This document shows positions 1-7,698 of a stretch of 33,643 nt of DNA, piece after piece. Source of the stretch: an uncultured Gemmatimonadota bacterium (lineage in GTDB: Bacteria; Gemmatimonadota; Gemmatimonadetes; Gemmatimonadales; Gemmatimonadaceae); contig CALMKE010000161.1 of the NCBI GenBank assembly GCA_937867645.1, forward strand, positions 1 through 33,643, given 5' to 3'. Made by a program: the position numbers and the translations under genes. Position 1 is the stretch's first letter. Every line of letters starts with the position of its first letter. The notes under the pieces were generated by a model, which saw only the letters and a list, made by a program, of their open reading frames with translations, was not told the DNA's origin and did no database searches.

Positions 1-140
1 AGCCGTTTGGCTGCCGGCTGATCAGCTGCAGACGATGTTGACCTATCGAGGCAGTTCGCCTGCCCTCCACACCGACAGGTCAAAATCGTTGTTCGCCGAT
101 TAGCCTGTAGCCAAACGGCTGGCAGCTACCAGCTATTCAG
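1..140. repeat. Heptad-phased intergenic palindrome A (left edge cut by window)
   Basis: Long imperfect inverted repeat found by eye. Bases 1-12 (AGCCGTTTGGCT) pair perfectly with 109-120. Bases 32-44 pair with 77-89 at 12 of 13 positions, and 50-54 pair with 60-64 around a 5-base tip. The stretch between the outer and middle arms is also partly complementary (GGCTGATC against GATTAGCC). The right side continues to about 140, so the left arm probably extends beyond the window. On the minus strand, just after the dehydrogenase stop, it reads as 7-base words (TAGCTGG, TAGCTGC, CAGCCGT, TTGGCTA). It closely resembles the element at 7641-7698. Function unknown. Confidence 0.7.
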
Positions 141-153
141 TTCTCCTTTGCAG

Positions 154-1044
154 TTAGCCTTCGATGACAACGCCCGCCTGCCGCTCGATAATCCGAAGCG
201 CGGCGGTGTGATCCACTTCATCGCCCAGCTCCGCATGAGCCCACTCGAACAGCTTGTGCGCGAGCTCGATGAACTCCGCCGGCGTTCCGGACTCGCGCGC
301 GATCGACTCCGCGATTCGCACGTCCTTGTCCAGCAACGCCAGCCGGAACGTGCTCGGGAACTCCCGCGTGAGCACTCGCTGCGGGATCAGGTTCTCGGAG
401 GAATTCGACCGCCCGGCTGACCCGTTGATCACGTCGAGCGCGATCGCCGGAGCTACGCCCGCTTTCGCCGCGGCGACGAGCGCCTCGCCGGTGGACCAGA
501 GGTGGATCGCGAGCAGCGCATTGCTCAGCGCCTTGATCGCGTGGCCCGCTCCCGTCGGCCCGCACAGGATGATCTTCGCACCGAACGCCTGCAGCACCGG
601 CCGAGCGCGCTCGAGCACGACCGCGTCGCCGCCGCACATCACGGTCAGTCTCCCCGCTTCGGCGCCCACCACGCCTCCGCTCACCGGCGCGTCGAGAAAA
701 TCCACTCCCTGCTCCGCGAGCCTGTTAGCGATCGAGCGACTTTCGTGCGGATCACCCGAGGTGCAATCCACGAGGATCGCTCCGCTCGCCAGCGTGCTCG
801 CGAGCCCGTCGGGGCCGAACGCGACGGCCTCGACTTCGTCCGACGTCGGGAGGCACGTGATCACCACGCTCGCGCCGCTCGCCGCGTCGGCGGGGGTCGC
901 GGCCACCCGCGCCGACGTCTTGCTCGCAAGCCCGGCGGATTTTTCTGGAGAGCGGTTCCAGACCGACAGCTCGTGCCCGGCTTCCGCGATTCGCCGGGCC
1001 ATGGGGAAACCGATCGCGCCGAGACCGAGGAAGGCGACTTTCAT
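154..1044 (-). CDS. NAD(P)-dependent 3-hydroxyisobutyrate dehydrogenase-family oxidoreductase
   Basis: A 296-residue beta-hydroxyacid dehydrogenase, the usual length for the family. The N-terminal Rossmann motif GLGAIGFPMA (residues 7-16) binds the dinucleotide. DCTSGDP (93-99) matches the substrate-side DxST-type motif, and DAPVSGG (118-124) is the family signature. Lys171, in GAGHAIKALSN, sits at the catalytic lysine position, though the usual NN after it reads SN. Relatives reduce or oxidise short 3-hydroxy acids such as 3-hydroxyisobutyrate or tartronate semialdehyde in the cytoplasm. No neighbour indicates the substrate, so none is assigned. The gene stands alone, divergent from the DinB-like gene across repeat element B, and its TAA stop is followed directly by element A. 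The ATG at 1044 places the Rossmann motif at the normal position. Confidence 0.9.
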   Translation of the reverse strand: MKVAFLGLGAIGFPMARRIAEAGHELSVWNRSPEKSAGLASKTSARVAATPADAASGASVVITCLPTSDEVEAVAFGPDGLASTLASGAILVDCTSGDPHESRSIANRLAEQGVDFLDAPVSGGVVGAEAGRLTVMCGGDAVVLERARPVLQAFGAKIILCGPTGAGHAIKALSNALLAIHLWSTGEALVAAAKAGVAPAIALDVINGSAGRSNSSENLIPQRVLTREFPSTFRLALLDKDVRIAESIARESGTPAEFIELAHKLFEWAHAELGDEVDHTAALRIIERQAGVVIEG

Positions 1045-1083
1045 TTGGTTCTCACGTGGTCAGGGACTGGACCGAACCCAACA

Positions 1084-1262
1084 ACGGGTTCGGGTAACAG
1101 GTGGTAGGTTTTTGGTTTTCGGTTGACTGAATGGCTTCCGGTAACCGGCTGCCGGTTCCCGGTGATTGGCTTCACCTTCAACTATCAACCCGGAACCGTT
1201 CACCGGTCACCAATTCGTTAACCCGAAACCTACGACCCGTTACCTGTCACCCAAACCTGTTT
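1084..1262. repeat. Heptad-phased intergenic palindrome B (clearest example)
   Basis: About 180 bases filling the divergent gap between the dehydrogenase and the DinB-like gene. The left arm runs as consecutive 7-base words starting GG(T/C), for example GGTAACA at 1093-1099 and GGTTGAC at 1121-1127. The right arm, read on the other strand, is the same series. The mirror centre is 1172: GGTAACA at 1093-1099 faces GGTGACA at 1245-1251, and GGTTGAC faces GGTTAAC at 1217-1223. Each arm has one 5-base phase slip (1128-1132 and 1212-1216) at mirrored positions. The arms share phase and the GGT core rather than exact sequence. Any promoters for the two divergent genes must lie in or beside it. Confidence 0.85.
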
Positions 1263-1292
1263 TTGCCTCGGCGTACATCAACGGAGCCAACC

Positions 1293-1796
1293 ATGACCGC
1301 TACGCAGTACTACGTCCCCGAATTCGATCAGGAAATGGCCACCACCCGCCGCGTCCTCGCCCGCGTCCCCGAGGACAAGCTCGACTGGAAACCCCATCCC
1401 AAGTCCATGAGCCTTGGCCAGCTCGCCTCCCACGTCGCGCAGCTTCCTGACTGGGCTTCCAACATCTTCCGGGCCGACGAGTTCGACTTCCGGCCGCCGG
1501 ACGCTCCGCCGTTCAAGGGCGCCGACTGCAAGAGCAACAAGGAGCTGCTCGACCTGTTCGACAAGAGCGTCGCGACCGCGCGTGAGGCCATTGCAGGCGC
1601 GAGGGAGGACGCGCTCGATTCGGCCTGGACTCTCAGGGCCGGTCCTCACACGATCTTCAGCGCGCCGCGCTGGAGCGTGTGGCGCGGCTTCGGGATGAAT
1701 CACATGGTCCATCATCGCGCGCAGCTGGCGGTGTACCTGCGTCTCCTCGACGTCCCGGTGCCCGGCATTTACGGGCCGAGTGCCGACGAGATGTAA
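1293..1796 (+). CDS. DinB-family putative metal-dependent protein
   Basis: A 167-residue protein of the DinB four-helix-bundle type. His47 (LGQLASHV), His137 and His141 (GMNHMVHHRAQL) are spaced like the three-histidine metal site of the DinB/YfiT superfamily. That superfamily includes metal-dependent thiol transferases and hydrolases, but most members have no known substrate. The frame is open upstream to 1131, but that part translates repeat element B. The ATG at 1293 is chosen because a GGAG Shine-Dalgarno lies at 1283-1286, 6 bases before it, and family homology begins there. The protein is cytoplasmic, with no signal or membrane segment. It precedes the HMA/MgtE pair by 25 bases and may share its transcript. 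Confidence 0.87.
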   Translation: MTATQYYVPEFDQEMATTRRVLARVPEDKLDWKPHPKSMSLGQLASHVAQLPDWASNIFRADEFDFRPPDAPPFKGADCKSNKELLDLFDKSVATAREAIAGAREDALDSAWTLRAGPHTIFSAPRWSVWRGFGMNHMVHHRAQLAVYLRLLDVPVPGIYGPSADEM

Positions 1797-1821
1797 TCCG
1801 CCGATTTCCTTATATTCGCCC

Positions 1822-2052
1822 ATGGTCACGACGCTCAGAATCTCCGGAATGAGCTGCGCGCACTGCACGCGCGCCGTCTTCACCGCGCTCTCGGGGGTGC
1901 CCGGGATCGCGCGCGCTGACGTCAAGGTCGGCAGCGCGGAGATCGAGCACGACGGCACCGTCACTCTCGACGCGTTGAAGCAGGCGATCGAGACCGCGGG
2001 CTATTCGGTGATCGACTCCAGCGAGAACCGGCGGGTCCTGCCGCAGCTCTGA
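1822..2052 (+). CDS. Heavy-metal-associated (HMA) domain protein, CopZ-like
   Basis: A 76-residue single HMA domain. The motif GMSCAHC near residue 9 is the canonical GMxCxxC loop that binds Cu(I) or another soft metal, and the rest fits the ferredoxin-like beta-alpha-beta-beta-alpha-beta fold (A..TAGYSVI near the C-terminus). Family members are cytoplasmic metallochaperones or the detached first domain of P1B ATPases. The ATG at 1822 gives the standard N-terminus; upstream in-frame codons belong to the end of the DinB-like gene. Its TGA overlaps the MgtE start (TGATG at 2050-2054), so the two are probably translationally coupled. No copper ATPase is nearby, which makes the pairing with a Mg2+ channel unusual. 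Confidence 0.88.
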   Translation: MVTTLRISGMSCAHCTRAVFTALSGVPGIARADVKVGSAEIEHDGTVTLDALKQAIETAGYSVIDSSENRRVLPQL

Positions 2053-3458
2053 TGAACACGTCCGAGCACCGCGCCCTCGCGAACCTCCTGGCGCCCGACA
2101 TCCAGGAGCTGCTCAAGACTTCGCCGCAGAGCGTTGCCGCGGAGACGGAAGAGATCCACGCCGCAGATCTCGCGGACATAGTCGAGGCGCTGCCGCGGGA
2201 GCACGTCATGGCGCTGCTGCACGCGCTGCCCGCGGACCGCGCGGCCGACGTGCTCGAGTACCTGAGCGACGACCTGCGCACCGCGGTGCTGGAAGAGATG
2301 TCGGTCCCGCAGGCGGCCCGGCTCGTGGCCGAGATGACGCCGGACGATCGCGCCGACGCGCTCGAGGAGCTCGAGGACACCGTTTACGAGACGATCCTCG
2401 CGGAGATCCCGCGCGAGGCGCGCGAAGAGACGGAGCGGCTGCTCGCCTACGACCCGGACACGGCCGGCGGACTGATGACGACGGAGTTCGTCTCCGTCCC
2501 GGAAGACACCACGGTCGAAGCCGCGCTCGTCGGAGTGCGCCGCATCGCGCGCGCCGGCCGGCGCGAGGCGATGCACGCCATCTACGCGACCGATGAGCAC
2601 GGCGCGCTGAAAGGAGTGCTGTCGCTGCGGGAGCTGCTTGCCGCGCCGGAAGGCGCGAAGATCCGCGACATCGCGTGGGAAGAAGTCGTGAGCGTGCCGC
2701 CGACGGCCGATCGCGCGGAAGTGGTGAGCCTCACGTCCAACTACGATCTCGTGGCGTTGCCCGTCGTGGACGAAAATGATCGAATCCTCGGCGTGGTCAC
2801 CGTGGACGACGTCATGGACGCCATGGTCGAGGAGCACACCGAGGACGTGCAGAAGTTCGGCGGAATGGAGGCGCTCGACGAGCCGTACCTCCAGATCGGA
2901 TTCTCGGCGATGATGCGCAAGCGTGTCGTGTGGCTCGTCGCCCTGTTCGTGGGGCAGATGCTCACGACCTCCGCGATGCAGCAGTTCCAGAGCCAGCTCA
3001 CGCAGGCGCTCATGCTGACGCTGTTCATCCCGCTCATCATCAGCTCGGGCGGCAACTCCGGCTCGCAGGCCACGTCGCTCATCATCCGCGCGATGGCGCT
3101 CGGCGAAGTCACGCTCGCGGACTGGTGGCGGATCGCGCGGCGCGAGCTGCCGCTCGGGCTCGCGCTCGGCTCGGTGCTGGGCGTGCTGGGCGTTCTGCGG
3201 ATCATGACGTGGCAGCGGCTCGGCCTGTGGGACTACGGCGAGCACTATATCCTGATCGCCTTCACCGTCGGGACGACCCTCGTGGGAGTAGTCGCGTTCG
3301 GCTCGCTCGTCGGCTCGATGCTGCCGTTCCTGCTGCGCCGGGTTGGATTGGATCCCGCGAGCGCGTCGGCTCCTCTGGTCGCGACACTGTCCGACGTCAC
3401 GGGGATCACCATCTACTTCAGCGTCGCCCTTCTGCTCCTCCGCGGCATTCTACTGTAG
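2052..3458 (+). CDS. mgtE: Magnesium transporter MgtE
   Basis: A 468-residue protein with full MgtE architecture. Residues about 20-135 form the N-terminal helical Mg2+-sensing domain (repeats such as MALLHALPADRAADVLEYL). Residues about 138-260 form a pair of CBS domains beginning TAGGLMTTEFVSVPED. From about 290 there are five membrane segments containing the signature GGNSGSQ at 333-339, which lines the pore. MgtE is a dimeric inner-membrane Mg2+ channel gated by cytoplasmic Mg2+. The ATG overlaps the stop of the HMA gene. No Mg2+ riboswitch can lie directly upstream because the preceding gene abuts. The length is typical and no key region is missing. Confidence 0.96.
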   Translation: MNTSEHRALANLLAPDIQELLKTSPQSVAAETEEIHAADLADIVEALPREHVMALLHALPADRAADVLEYLSDDLRTAVLEEMSVPQAARLVAEMTPDDRADALEELEDTVYETILAEIPREAREETERLLAYDPDTAGGLMTTEFVSVPEDTTVEAALVGVRRIARAGRREAMHAIYATDEHGALKGVLSLRELLAAPEGAKIRDIAWEEVVSVPPTADRAEVVSLTSNYDLVALPVVDENDRILGVVTVDDVMDAMVEEHTEDVQKFGGMEALDEPYLQIGFSAMMRKRVVWLVALFVGQMLTTSAMQQFQSQLTQALMLTLFIPLIISSGGNSGSQATSLIIRAMALGEVTLADWWRIARRELPLGLALGSVLGVLGVLRIMTWQRLGLWDYGEHYILIAFTVGTTLVGVVAFGSLVGSMLPFLLRRVGLDPASASAPLVATLSDVTGITIYFSVALLLLRGILL

Positions 3459-3555
3459 CGAAAACAGCCGGTTCTTCCCATTATAGGGCAGAAATCGGGC
3501 TTACCCCCGACCACGTTCGCCTCTTTCCCTGCAAATAAACGACAGGAGACAGCAG

Positions 3556-3963
3556 ATGACGACGGTCCAAAGGGTTGCACAGATCTTCGGAGTGGTATTC
3601 ATCCTCGTAGCTCTGGTCGGGTTCTACGCCGGCGGGATGAGCATGGAAGCGGATCCCGCGACCGCGCCCGCGATTTTCGGAATGTTCCCGGTCAACCTGC
3701 TGCACAACATCGTGCACCTGCTGTTCGGTATCTGGGGTCTCGCGGCCTCCCGGTCGTTCACCGGCGCCAAGCAATACGCGCAGATCGCGGGCGTGCTCTA
3801 CATCATTCTCGCCGCGGTCGGGTACATGTCGCCTGACGGGTTCGGCATGGTCCCGCTCGGCGGCAACGACGTGTGGCTGCACGTCGCGCTCGGTGTGATC
3901 CTGGCGGCCGTTGGATTCACGGCCAAGCCGGCGACCGTCGCCCCTACCGGCTCCACGATCTAG
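3556..3963 (+). CDS. DUF4383 membrane protein
   Basis: A 135-residue protein with four predicted membrane helices: residues about 8-27, 43-66, 76-92 and 104-122. The pattern FPVNLLHNIVHLLFGIWGLAA is typical of DUF4383, a small integral membrane family of unknown function common in Actinobacteria and other high-GC phyla. The ATG at 3556 follows a GGAG at 3545-3548 with 7-base spacing. The 97-base gap after mgtE suggests a separate promoter, although the genes are collinear. A strong intrinsic terminator follows at once. Function is not assigned. Confidence 0.85.
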   Translation: MTTVQRVAQIFGVVFILVALVGFYAGGMSMEADPATAPAIFGMFPVNLLHNIVHLLFGIWGLAASRSFTGAKQYAQIAGVLYIILAAVGYMSPDGFGMVPLGGNDVWLHVALGVILAAVGFTAKPATVAPTGSTI

Positions 3964-3973
3964 GTAGAGCTCA

Positions 3974-4022
3974 CCGCTCGCGGAAACGGCGCCCTCGCGG
4001 GCGCCGTTTTTTTTGCGAGCGG
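3974..4022 (+). terminator. Rho-independent terminator with nested outer stem
   Basis: A perfect 11-bp stem (AAACGGCGCCC at 3984-3994 with 3999-4009) closes on the loop TCGC and runs into a T-tract ending at 4014. A second perfect 8-bp stem (CCGCTCGC at 3974-3981 with 4015-4022) encloses the first plus the T-tract. It ends the DUF4383 transcript and lies before convergent repeat element C. Confidence 0.95.
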
Positions 4023-4040
4023 GCCTTGGGCGGTTGCACC

Positions 4041-4146
4041 GGAATCCAAGTTTGGAGTGTGGCAGTTGGGAGTGTGGGCAGTGAGGAGTTAAAGAGCCTA
4101 CTCCCAACTGCCGACTCCGCACTGCCACACTCCAAACTTGGATTCC
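4041..4146. repeat. Heptad-phased intergenic palindrome C
   Basis: A 106-base inverted repeat between convergent genes. The outer 26 bases of each arm are perfectly complementary (4041-4066 with 4121-4146), starting GGAATCCAAG and ending CTTGGATTCC. The inner arms match imperfectly and are built of 7-base words such as GAGTGTG, GCAGTTG and GGAGTGT, around a short centre near 4093. The GGAATCCAAG terminus is shared with elements F and G. There is no T-tract, so it is not a standard terminator. The acyl-CoA dehydrogenase stop lies 3 bases beyond its right end. Confidence 0.9.
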
Positions 4147-4149
4147 CCC

Positions 4150-6003
4150 TCAGCTACCAGGAGCCTCTTGTCTGGCCGAGACGATCCCCTCCTCCAGCCA
4201 CGCATGCTCCCCGCTCAGCACCTGCATCGCAAGCCGATACAACGCCCGATCGTGCTTGCCGTACAGCTCGTCAAACTTCGCCTCGATCCGCCCTCGCGCC
4301 TCCCTGCAGAACACGTCCGCCAACTCGACCGCCCTCGCATTTCCGCCGTCCGCCAACATCTTCGCGCGCACGCACGCGGCCGACATCGCGTACAGCTCCG
4401 CGCCGATGTCCACCGCGCGGAACAGCACCATCTGCCGCTTCTCCAGCTTCGGCCCGAAGCGAACCATCGCGTGAAACAGCGCGCGGCCGAGGCGGCGGGT
4501 GGCGCGCTCGATGTAGCGGACGTGGCGCGCGAGCCTCCCGAACCCGGAGTAGCTCCGGACCTGCTTCGCCGGCGACCACCGCATCGGGTACCACGTCGCG
4601 TAGAACGGCATCGCGCGTCCCAGTGCTTTCAGCTTCTTCTTCGTGCTGAGCTTCGGATTCACGATGTCGAATGCCAGCGCGAAATGATGGTCCACCGCCT
4701 CCCGCGCGATGAACAGCCGCATGATCTCCGATGAGCCCTCGAAGATCAGGTTGATGCGGAAGTCGCGCATCGCGCGCTCCACCGGGATTCCCGGCTCTCC
4801 GCGGCTCATGAGCGACGCCGCCGTCTCGTAGCCGCGGCCGCCGCGGATCTGCAGCGTGTCGTCCACGATCCGCCACCCCGCTTCCGTGTTGTACATCTTC
4901 GCGATCGCGGCTTCGAGGCGGATGTCGTAATTGCCCCGCTCGTACAGCATCGTCGAGAGCTCCGCGACCGCTTCCATCGCGAACGTGGTAGCAGTCATCC
5001 GCGCGATCTTCTGCGCCACCGCGTCGTGCTTGCCGATCGCCTGGCCCCACTGCACCCGCTCGTTCGCCCACGTCCGCGCCACGTTGATCATCTGCTTGCC
5101 GGCGCCCGCCGCGCCCGCGGGCAGCGTCAGGCGGCCGGTGTTGAGCGTCACCAGCGCGAGCTTGAGCCCGCGTCCTTCCTCGCCGAGGATGTTCTCGCGC
5201 GGCACGCGCACGTTCTCGAAGCGCATGAGCCCGTTCTCGATCGCCTTGAGGCCCATGAACCGGAGCCGCTGCGCGACCGACACGCCCGGCATGCTGGTCT
5301 CGACGATGAACGCCGTGATCTGCTTCCGCGGCTTGCCGTCCACCACGACGTCCGGGGTGCGCGCCATCACCACCAGCAGCTCCGCGCGCGTGCCGTTGGT
5401 GCACCACAGCTTCTCGCCGTTCAGGAGGAAGTGGTTGCCGTCCTCCGAGGGCGTCGCCGTCGTAGTCATGTTCGCGGGGTCGGAGCCCGCGTCCACCTCC
5501 GTCAGCGCGAACGCCGAGATCGCGCCGCGCGCGAGCCGCGGGAAATACTTCCGCTTCTGCTCGTCGGTGCCGAACAACTTGAGCGGCTGCGGCAGTCCGA
5601 TGGACTGGCTCGCCGACAGCAGCGCGACGAGCGAGCCGTCTTTCGACGTCACCATCTGCATCGCGCGCGTGTACGTGAGCTGCGACAGGCCAAGTCCGCC
5701 GTATTCAGTCGGAATCTTGATCCCGAACGCGCCCATGTCGCGCAGCTCCTGCACCAGCGGCTCCGGGATCTCCCCCGTCCGGTCGATCTCCTCCGAGTCC
5801 ACCTTCTCCATGAACGCGCGCAGCTTCGCGAGAAACGGCGCCGCGCGCGCGGTCTCGGCGGGATCGTCCACCGGGTGCGGATGGATCAGATCGAGCCGGA
5901 ACCGTCCGAGGAACATCTCGCGCACGAAGCTCGGATGCTCCCACTCGGTCTCGCGAGCCTGCTCGGCTACGTCGCGGGCTTCTTGTTCGGCGGACGAGGA
6001 CAT
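4150..6003 (-). CDS. Acyl-CoA dehydrogenase, long form with C-terminal extension
   Basis: A 617-residue FAD-dependent acyl-CoA dehydrogenase. Residues about 55-435 form the catalytic core. FALTEVDAGSD (165-175) and WCTNG (200-204) are flavin/substrate motifs, QIRGGRGYE (385-393) is the family signature, and Glu422 in LIFEGSSEIMR is the expected catalytic base that removes the alpha proton. Residues 440-617 form an extra helical domain, as in very-long-chain (VLCAD/ACAD9-like) enzymes, which argues for long-chain substrates. The reaction is the first step of beta-oxidation, passing electrons to ETF. The ATG at 6003 has no clear Shine-Dalgarno; its leader is element D, which separates it from SURF1 upstream. 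Chain-length specificity is inferred only from architecture. Confidence 0.93.
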   Translation of the reverse strand: MSSSAEQEARDVAEQARETEWEHPSFVREMFLGRFRLDLIHPHPVDDPAETARAAPFLAKLRAFMEKVDSEEIDRTGEIPEPLVQELRDMGAFGIKIPTEYGGLGLSQLTYTRAMQMVTSKDGSLVALLSASQSIGLPQPLKLFGTDEQKRKYFPRLARGAISAFALTEVDAGSDPANMTTTATPSEDGNHFLLNGEKLWCTNGTRAELLVVMARTPDVVVDGKPRKQITAFIVETSMPGVSVAQRLRFMGLKAIENGLMRFENVRVPRENILGEEGRGLKLALVTLNTGRLTLPAGAAGAGKQMINVARTWANERVQWGQAIGKHDAVAQKIARMTATTFAMEAVAELSTMLYERGNYDIRLEAAIAKMYNTEAGWRIVDDTLQIRGGRGYETAASLMSRGEPGIPVERAMRDFRINLIFEGSSEIMRLFIAREAVDHHFALAFDIVNPKLSTKKKLKALGRAMPFYATWYPMRWSPAKQVRSYSGFGRLARHVRYIERATRRLGRALFHAMVRFGPKLEKRQMVLFRAVDIGAELYAMSAACVRAKMLADGGNARAVELADVFCREARGRIEAKFDELYGKHDRALYRLAMQVLSGEHAWLEEGIVSARQEAPGS

Positions 6004-6014
6004 GGCGGTGCGAC

Positions 6015-6105
6015 GGTGATTGGTGATTGGTGATTAGTGATTAGTTACTACACGAGCCGGCTAATTCCTATCAGGGTTGTCACTAATCCCTAATCACTAA
6101 TCACC
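6015..6105. repeat. Heptad-phased intergenic palindrome D
   Basis: The left arm (6015-6048) is three tandem copies of GGTGATT followed by AGTGATT and AGTTAC. The right arm (6080-6105), read on the opposite strand, is GGTGATT, AGTGATT, AGGGATT, AGTGA. The two arms form a long hairpin around a unique 31-base centre. The right arm supplies the last two codons and stop of SURF1 (GGT GAT TAG on the minus strand). The element forms the 5' leader of the downstream acyl-CoA dehydrogenase. Confidence 0.9.
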
Positions 6106-6807
6106 ACTCGCCCGCCGCCCCCGCAGCACCAAAATCGCAGTCCCCCCGATTGCTATAAGCGCGAACGTAAACCACTGCACCGCGTAGCTGCGGTGGCTAC
6201 CCTCATCCAGCGTCGGCGGCGGAATCCTCGGAGGCGTCCGCTCGGGATCGGAGCCCGGCGACGACAGGACGACGTAGTACGGCGCCACCGGATACGGCAG
6301 CATGGCTGCAACGGTCGCCAGGTGCGGGCGGCGAATTCCGTCCGGGCGGACCGCGGTGCGGGCGCTGGTCGTGTCGCCCGTCTCGAGCAGGCGGACGTAC
6401 CCGACGGCGTTCACCGGGTCCGGCTCCCGCCAAGGCTTCGTGTCGGCGGAGACTCCGTCGGGGGCGTAGATCCAGCCGCGGTTCACCAGGATCGCGGTGT
6501 CGGTTCCCGCGATGCGGAGCGGAGTGAGCAGGTGCACGCCGGGGGATCCCTCCCGCGACCGCAGCGTGAGCACGATCTCGTGCGCGTAGTCGTACGTCCC
6601 CGTCAGGCGAACCCGCCGGTGCCGGGCCGCCTCGGGATCGCGCGGCAGCTCCTCGCGCGCGACGGGGGCGAGTCCCGCGCGCGCCGCGATCGGCTCGTTG
6701 TACGCCTGCCGCTCGCGCAGCCGCTCGATCTGCCAGAAGCCGAGTCGCACGAACAGCGCGGCGAGCAGCACCGCGATTCCCACGAGCACCTTCTCGCGCG
6801 TCGTCAA
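6097..6807 (-). CDS. SURF1-family cytochrome oxidase biogenesis protein
   Basis: A 236-residue membrane protein with the SURF1/Shy1 layout: an N-terminal helix (VGIAVLLAALFVRLGFWQIERL), a periplasmic domain containing VRLTGTYD and ILVNRGWI, and a C-terminal helix after YAVQWFTFALIAIG. SURF1 proteins assist heme-copper oxidase assembly. The open frame extends upstream, but only as an Arg-rich shadow of the DUF72 gene. A TTG start at 6807, overlapping the upstream TGA as TTGA, puts the first helix at the normal N-terminus and implies translational coupling. The stop codon lies inside repeat element D. No oxidase genes are in the window. Confidence 0.88.
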   Translation of the reverse strand: MTTREKVLVGIAVLLAALFVRLGFWQIERLRERQAYNEPIAARAGLAPVAREELPRDPEAARHRRVRLTGTYDYAHEIVLTLRSREGSPGVHLLTPLRIAGTDTAILVNRGWIYAPDGVSADTKPWREPDPVNAVGYVRLLETGDTTSARTAVRPDGIRRPHLATVAAMLPYPVAPYYVVLSSPGSDPERTPPRIPPPTLDEGSHRSYAVQWFTFALIAIGGTAILVLRGRRASGD

Positions 6808-7613
6808 AACAGCAGCAGCTGCTCGCCGATCGTTTCCGGAGCAACCGGCGTCTGTCCGACCGCGCGCTGGACGTCGCGCGCGCTCGCGGGGCCGTGGCCG
6901 GCGAAGTGATTGTTCACGTACGCGTACACCATCGCGACGCTCGCGGCGAGCGAGATGAGCGCGTTCCGCCACAGCTCGATCTCCCGGGTCCGGTCGGCCT
7001 GCACGCGCGAATAATCAACGATGTCGCGGTTGGGCCCCATCCACCTGATGTAAGCGAAATCCGCCGTCGGTTTCTCCGCGAGCGCGAGCATCGTCTTGCG
7101 CGGGATCCACCGCCCGTCCACGAGCGCCAGCGCGACGTTGTGCTCGCGCAGCAGCGCGTAGATCCCGTCATTCATCCAGCCGCGATGGCGGAATTCGACC
7201 GCCACCTGCAGGTCGCGCGGGAGACGTTGCAGAAACGCCACGAGCGCGGGCAGCTCCGACGGCGCGAAGTCGGGTCCGAGCTGCACGAGCGTCGGACCGA
7301 GCTTGGAGCCCAGCGCCCGCGCGCGCTCGAAGAAAAGCTCGGTGGCGCCCGTCGAGTCGCGCAGCCGCTGCTCGTGCGTGATCTCCTGCGGCAGCTTCAG
7401 CGCGAACGCGAATCCCGGCGGCGTACGCTCGGCCCAGCTCTGAAAAGTGGTGAGCGCGGGAATCGCGTAGAACGTCGAGTCCACCTCCACCGTATCGAAC
7501 GCGCGCGCGTACACCGACAGGAAATCCGCGGGTCGCGTGCCCGAGGGGTAGAACGGCCCCTCCCACGCTTCGTAATTCCAGCCTTGAGTGCCCACTCTTA
7601 CGTTGCCGAGCAT
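6804..7613 (-). CDS. DUF72 domain protein
   Basis: A protein of about 269 residues in the DUF72 (YecE-like) family, with a TIM-barrel fold of unknown enzymatic function. Typical elements are VRVGTQGWNYEAWEGPFYP at the N-terminus, FDTVEVDSTFYAIP, FAFALKLPQEITH, VAVEFRHRGW and YAYVNNHFAGHGP near the C-terminus. The ATG at 7613 fits the family N-terminus; an in-frame GTG at 7637 would add 8 residues. Neither has a good Shine-Dalgarno. Element E lies directly upstream, and the stop overlaps the SURF1 start by 4 bases. Confidence 0.9.
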   Translation of the reverse strand: MLGNVRVGTQGWNYEAWEGPFYPSGTRPADFLSVYARAFDTVEVDSTFYAIPALTTFQSWAERTPPGFAFALKLPQEITHEQRLRDSTGATELFFERARALGSKLGPTLVQLGPDFAPSELPALVAFLQRLPRDLQVAVEFRHRGWMNDGIYALLREHNVALALVDGRWIPRKTMLALAEKPTADFAYIRWMGPNRDIVDYSRVQADRTREIELWRNALISLAASVAMVYAYVNNHFAGHGPASARDVQRAVGQTPVAPETIGEQLLLF

Positions 7614-7640
7614 GATGAGAAAGTCGTTAACTGCCACGGA

Positions 7641-7698
7641 GAACGGAATAGCTGGAAGCCGGCAGCCTAACGGCCGGCAGCGGTCAGCTGTTCAGTTC
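7641..7698. repeat. Heptad-phased intergenic palindrome E
   Basis: A 58-base imperfect palindrome between mntR and DUF72. GAAC.GAA.AGCTG at 7641-7654 mirrors the strand-reversed right end, with about 18 of 27 positions complementary by hand alignment. On the minus strand it reads as 7-base words (ACAGCTG, ACCGCTG, CCGGCCG, TTAGGCT, GCCGGCT, TCCAGCT). Together with the bases to about 7706 it closely matches the right side of element A, in the same orientation after the upstream gene's stop. Confidence 0.8.

Noticed and set aside
1131-1292. N-terminal extension of the DinB-like protein
   Set aside because: It would translate repeat element B; a GGAG and the family N-terminus support ATG at 1293.
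4041-4146. Bidirectional Rho-independent terminator between convergent genes
   Set aside because: The palindrome is far longer than terminator stems and has no T-tract on either strand; a true terminator lies just upstream at 3974-4022.
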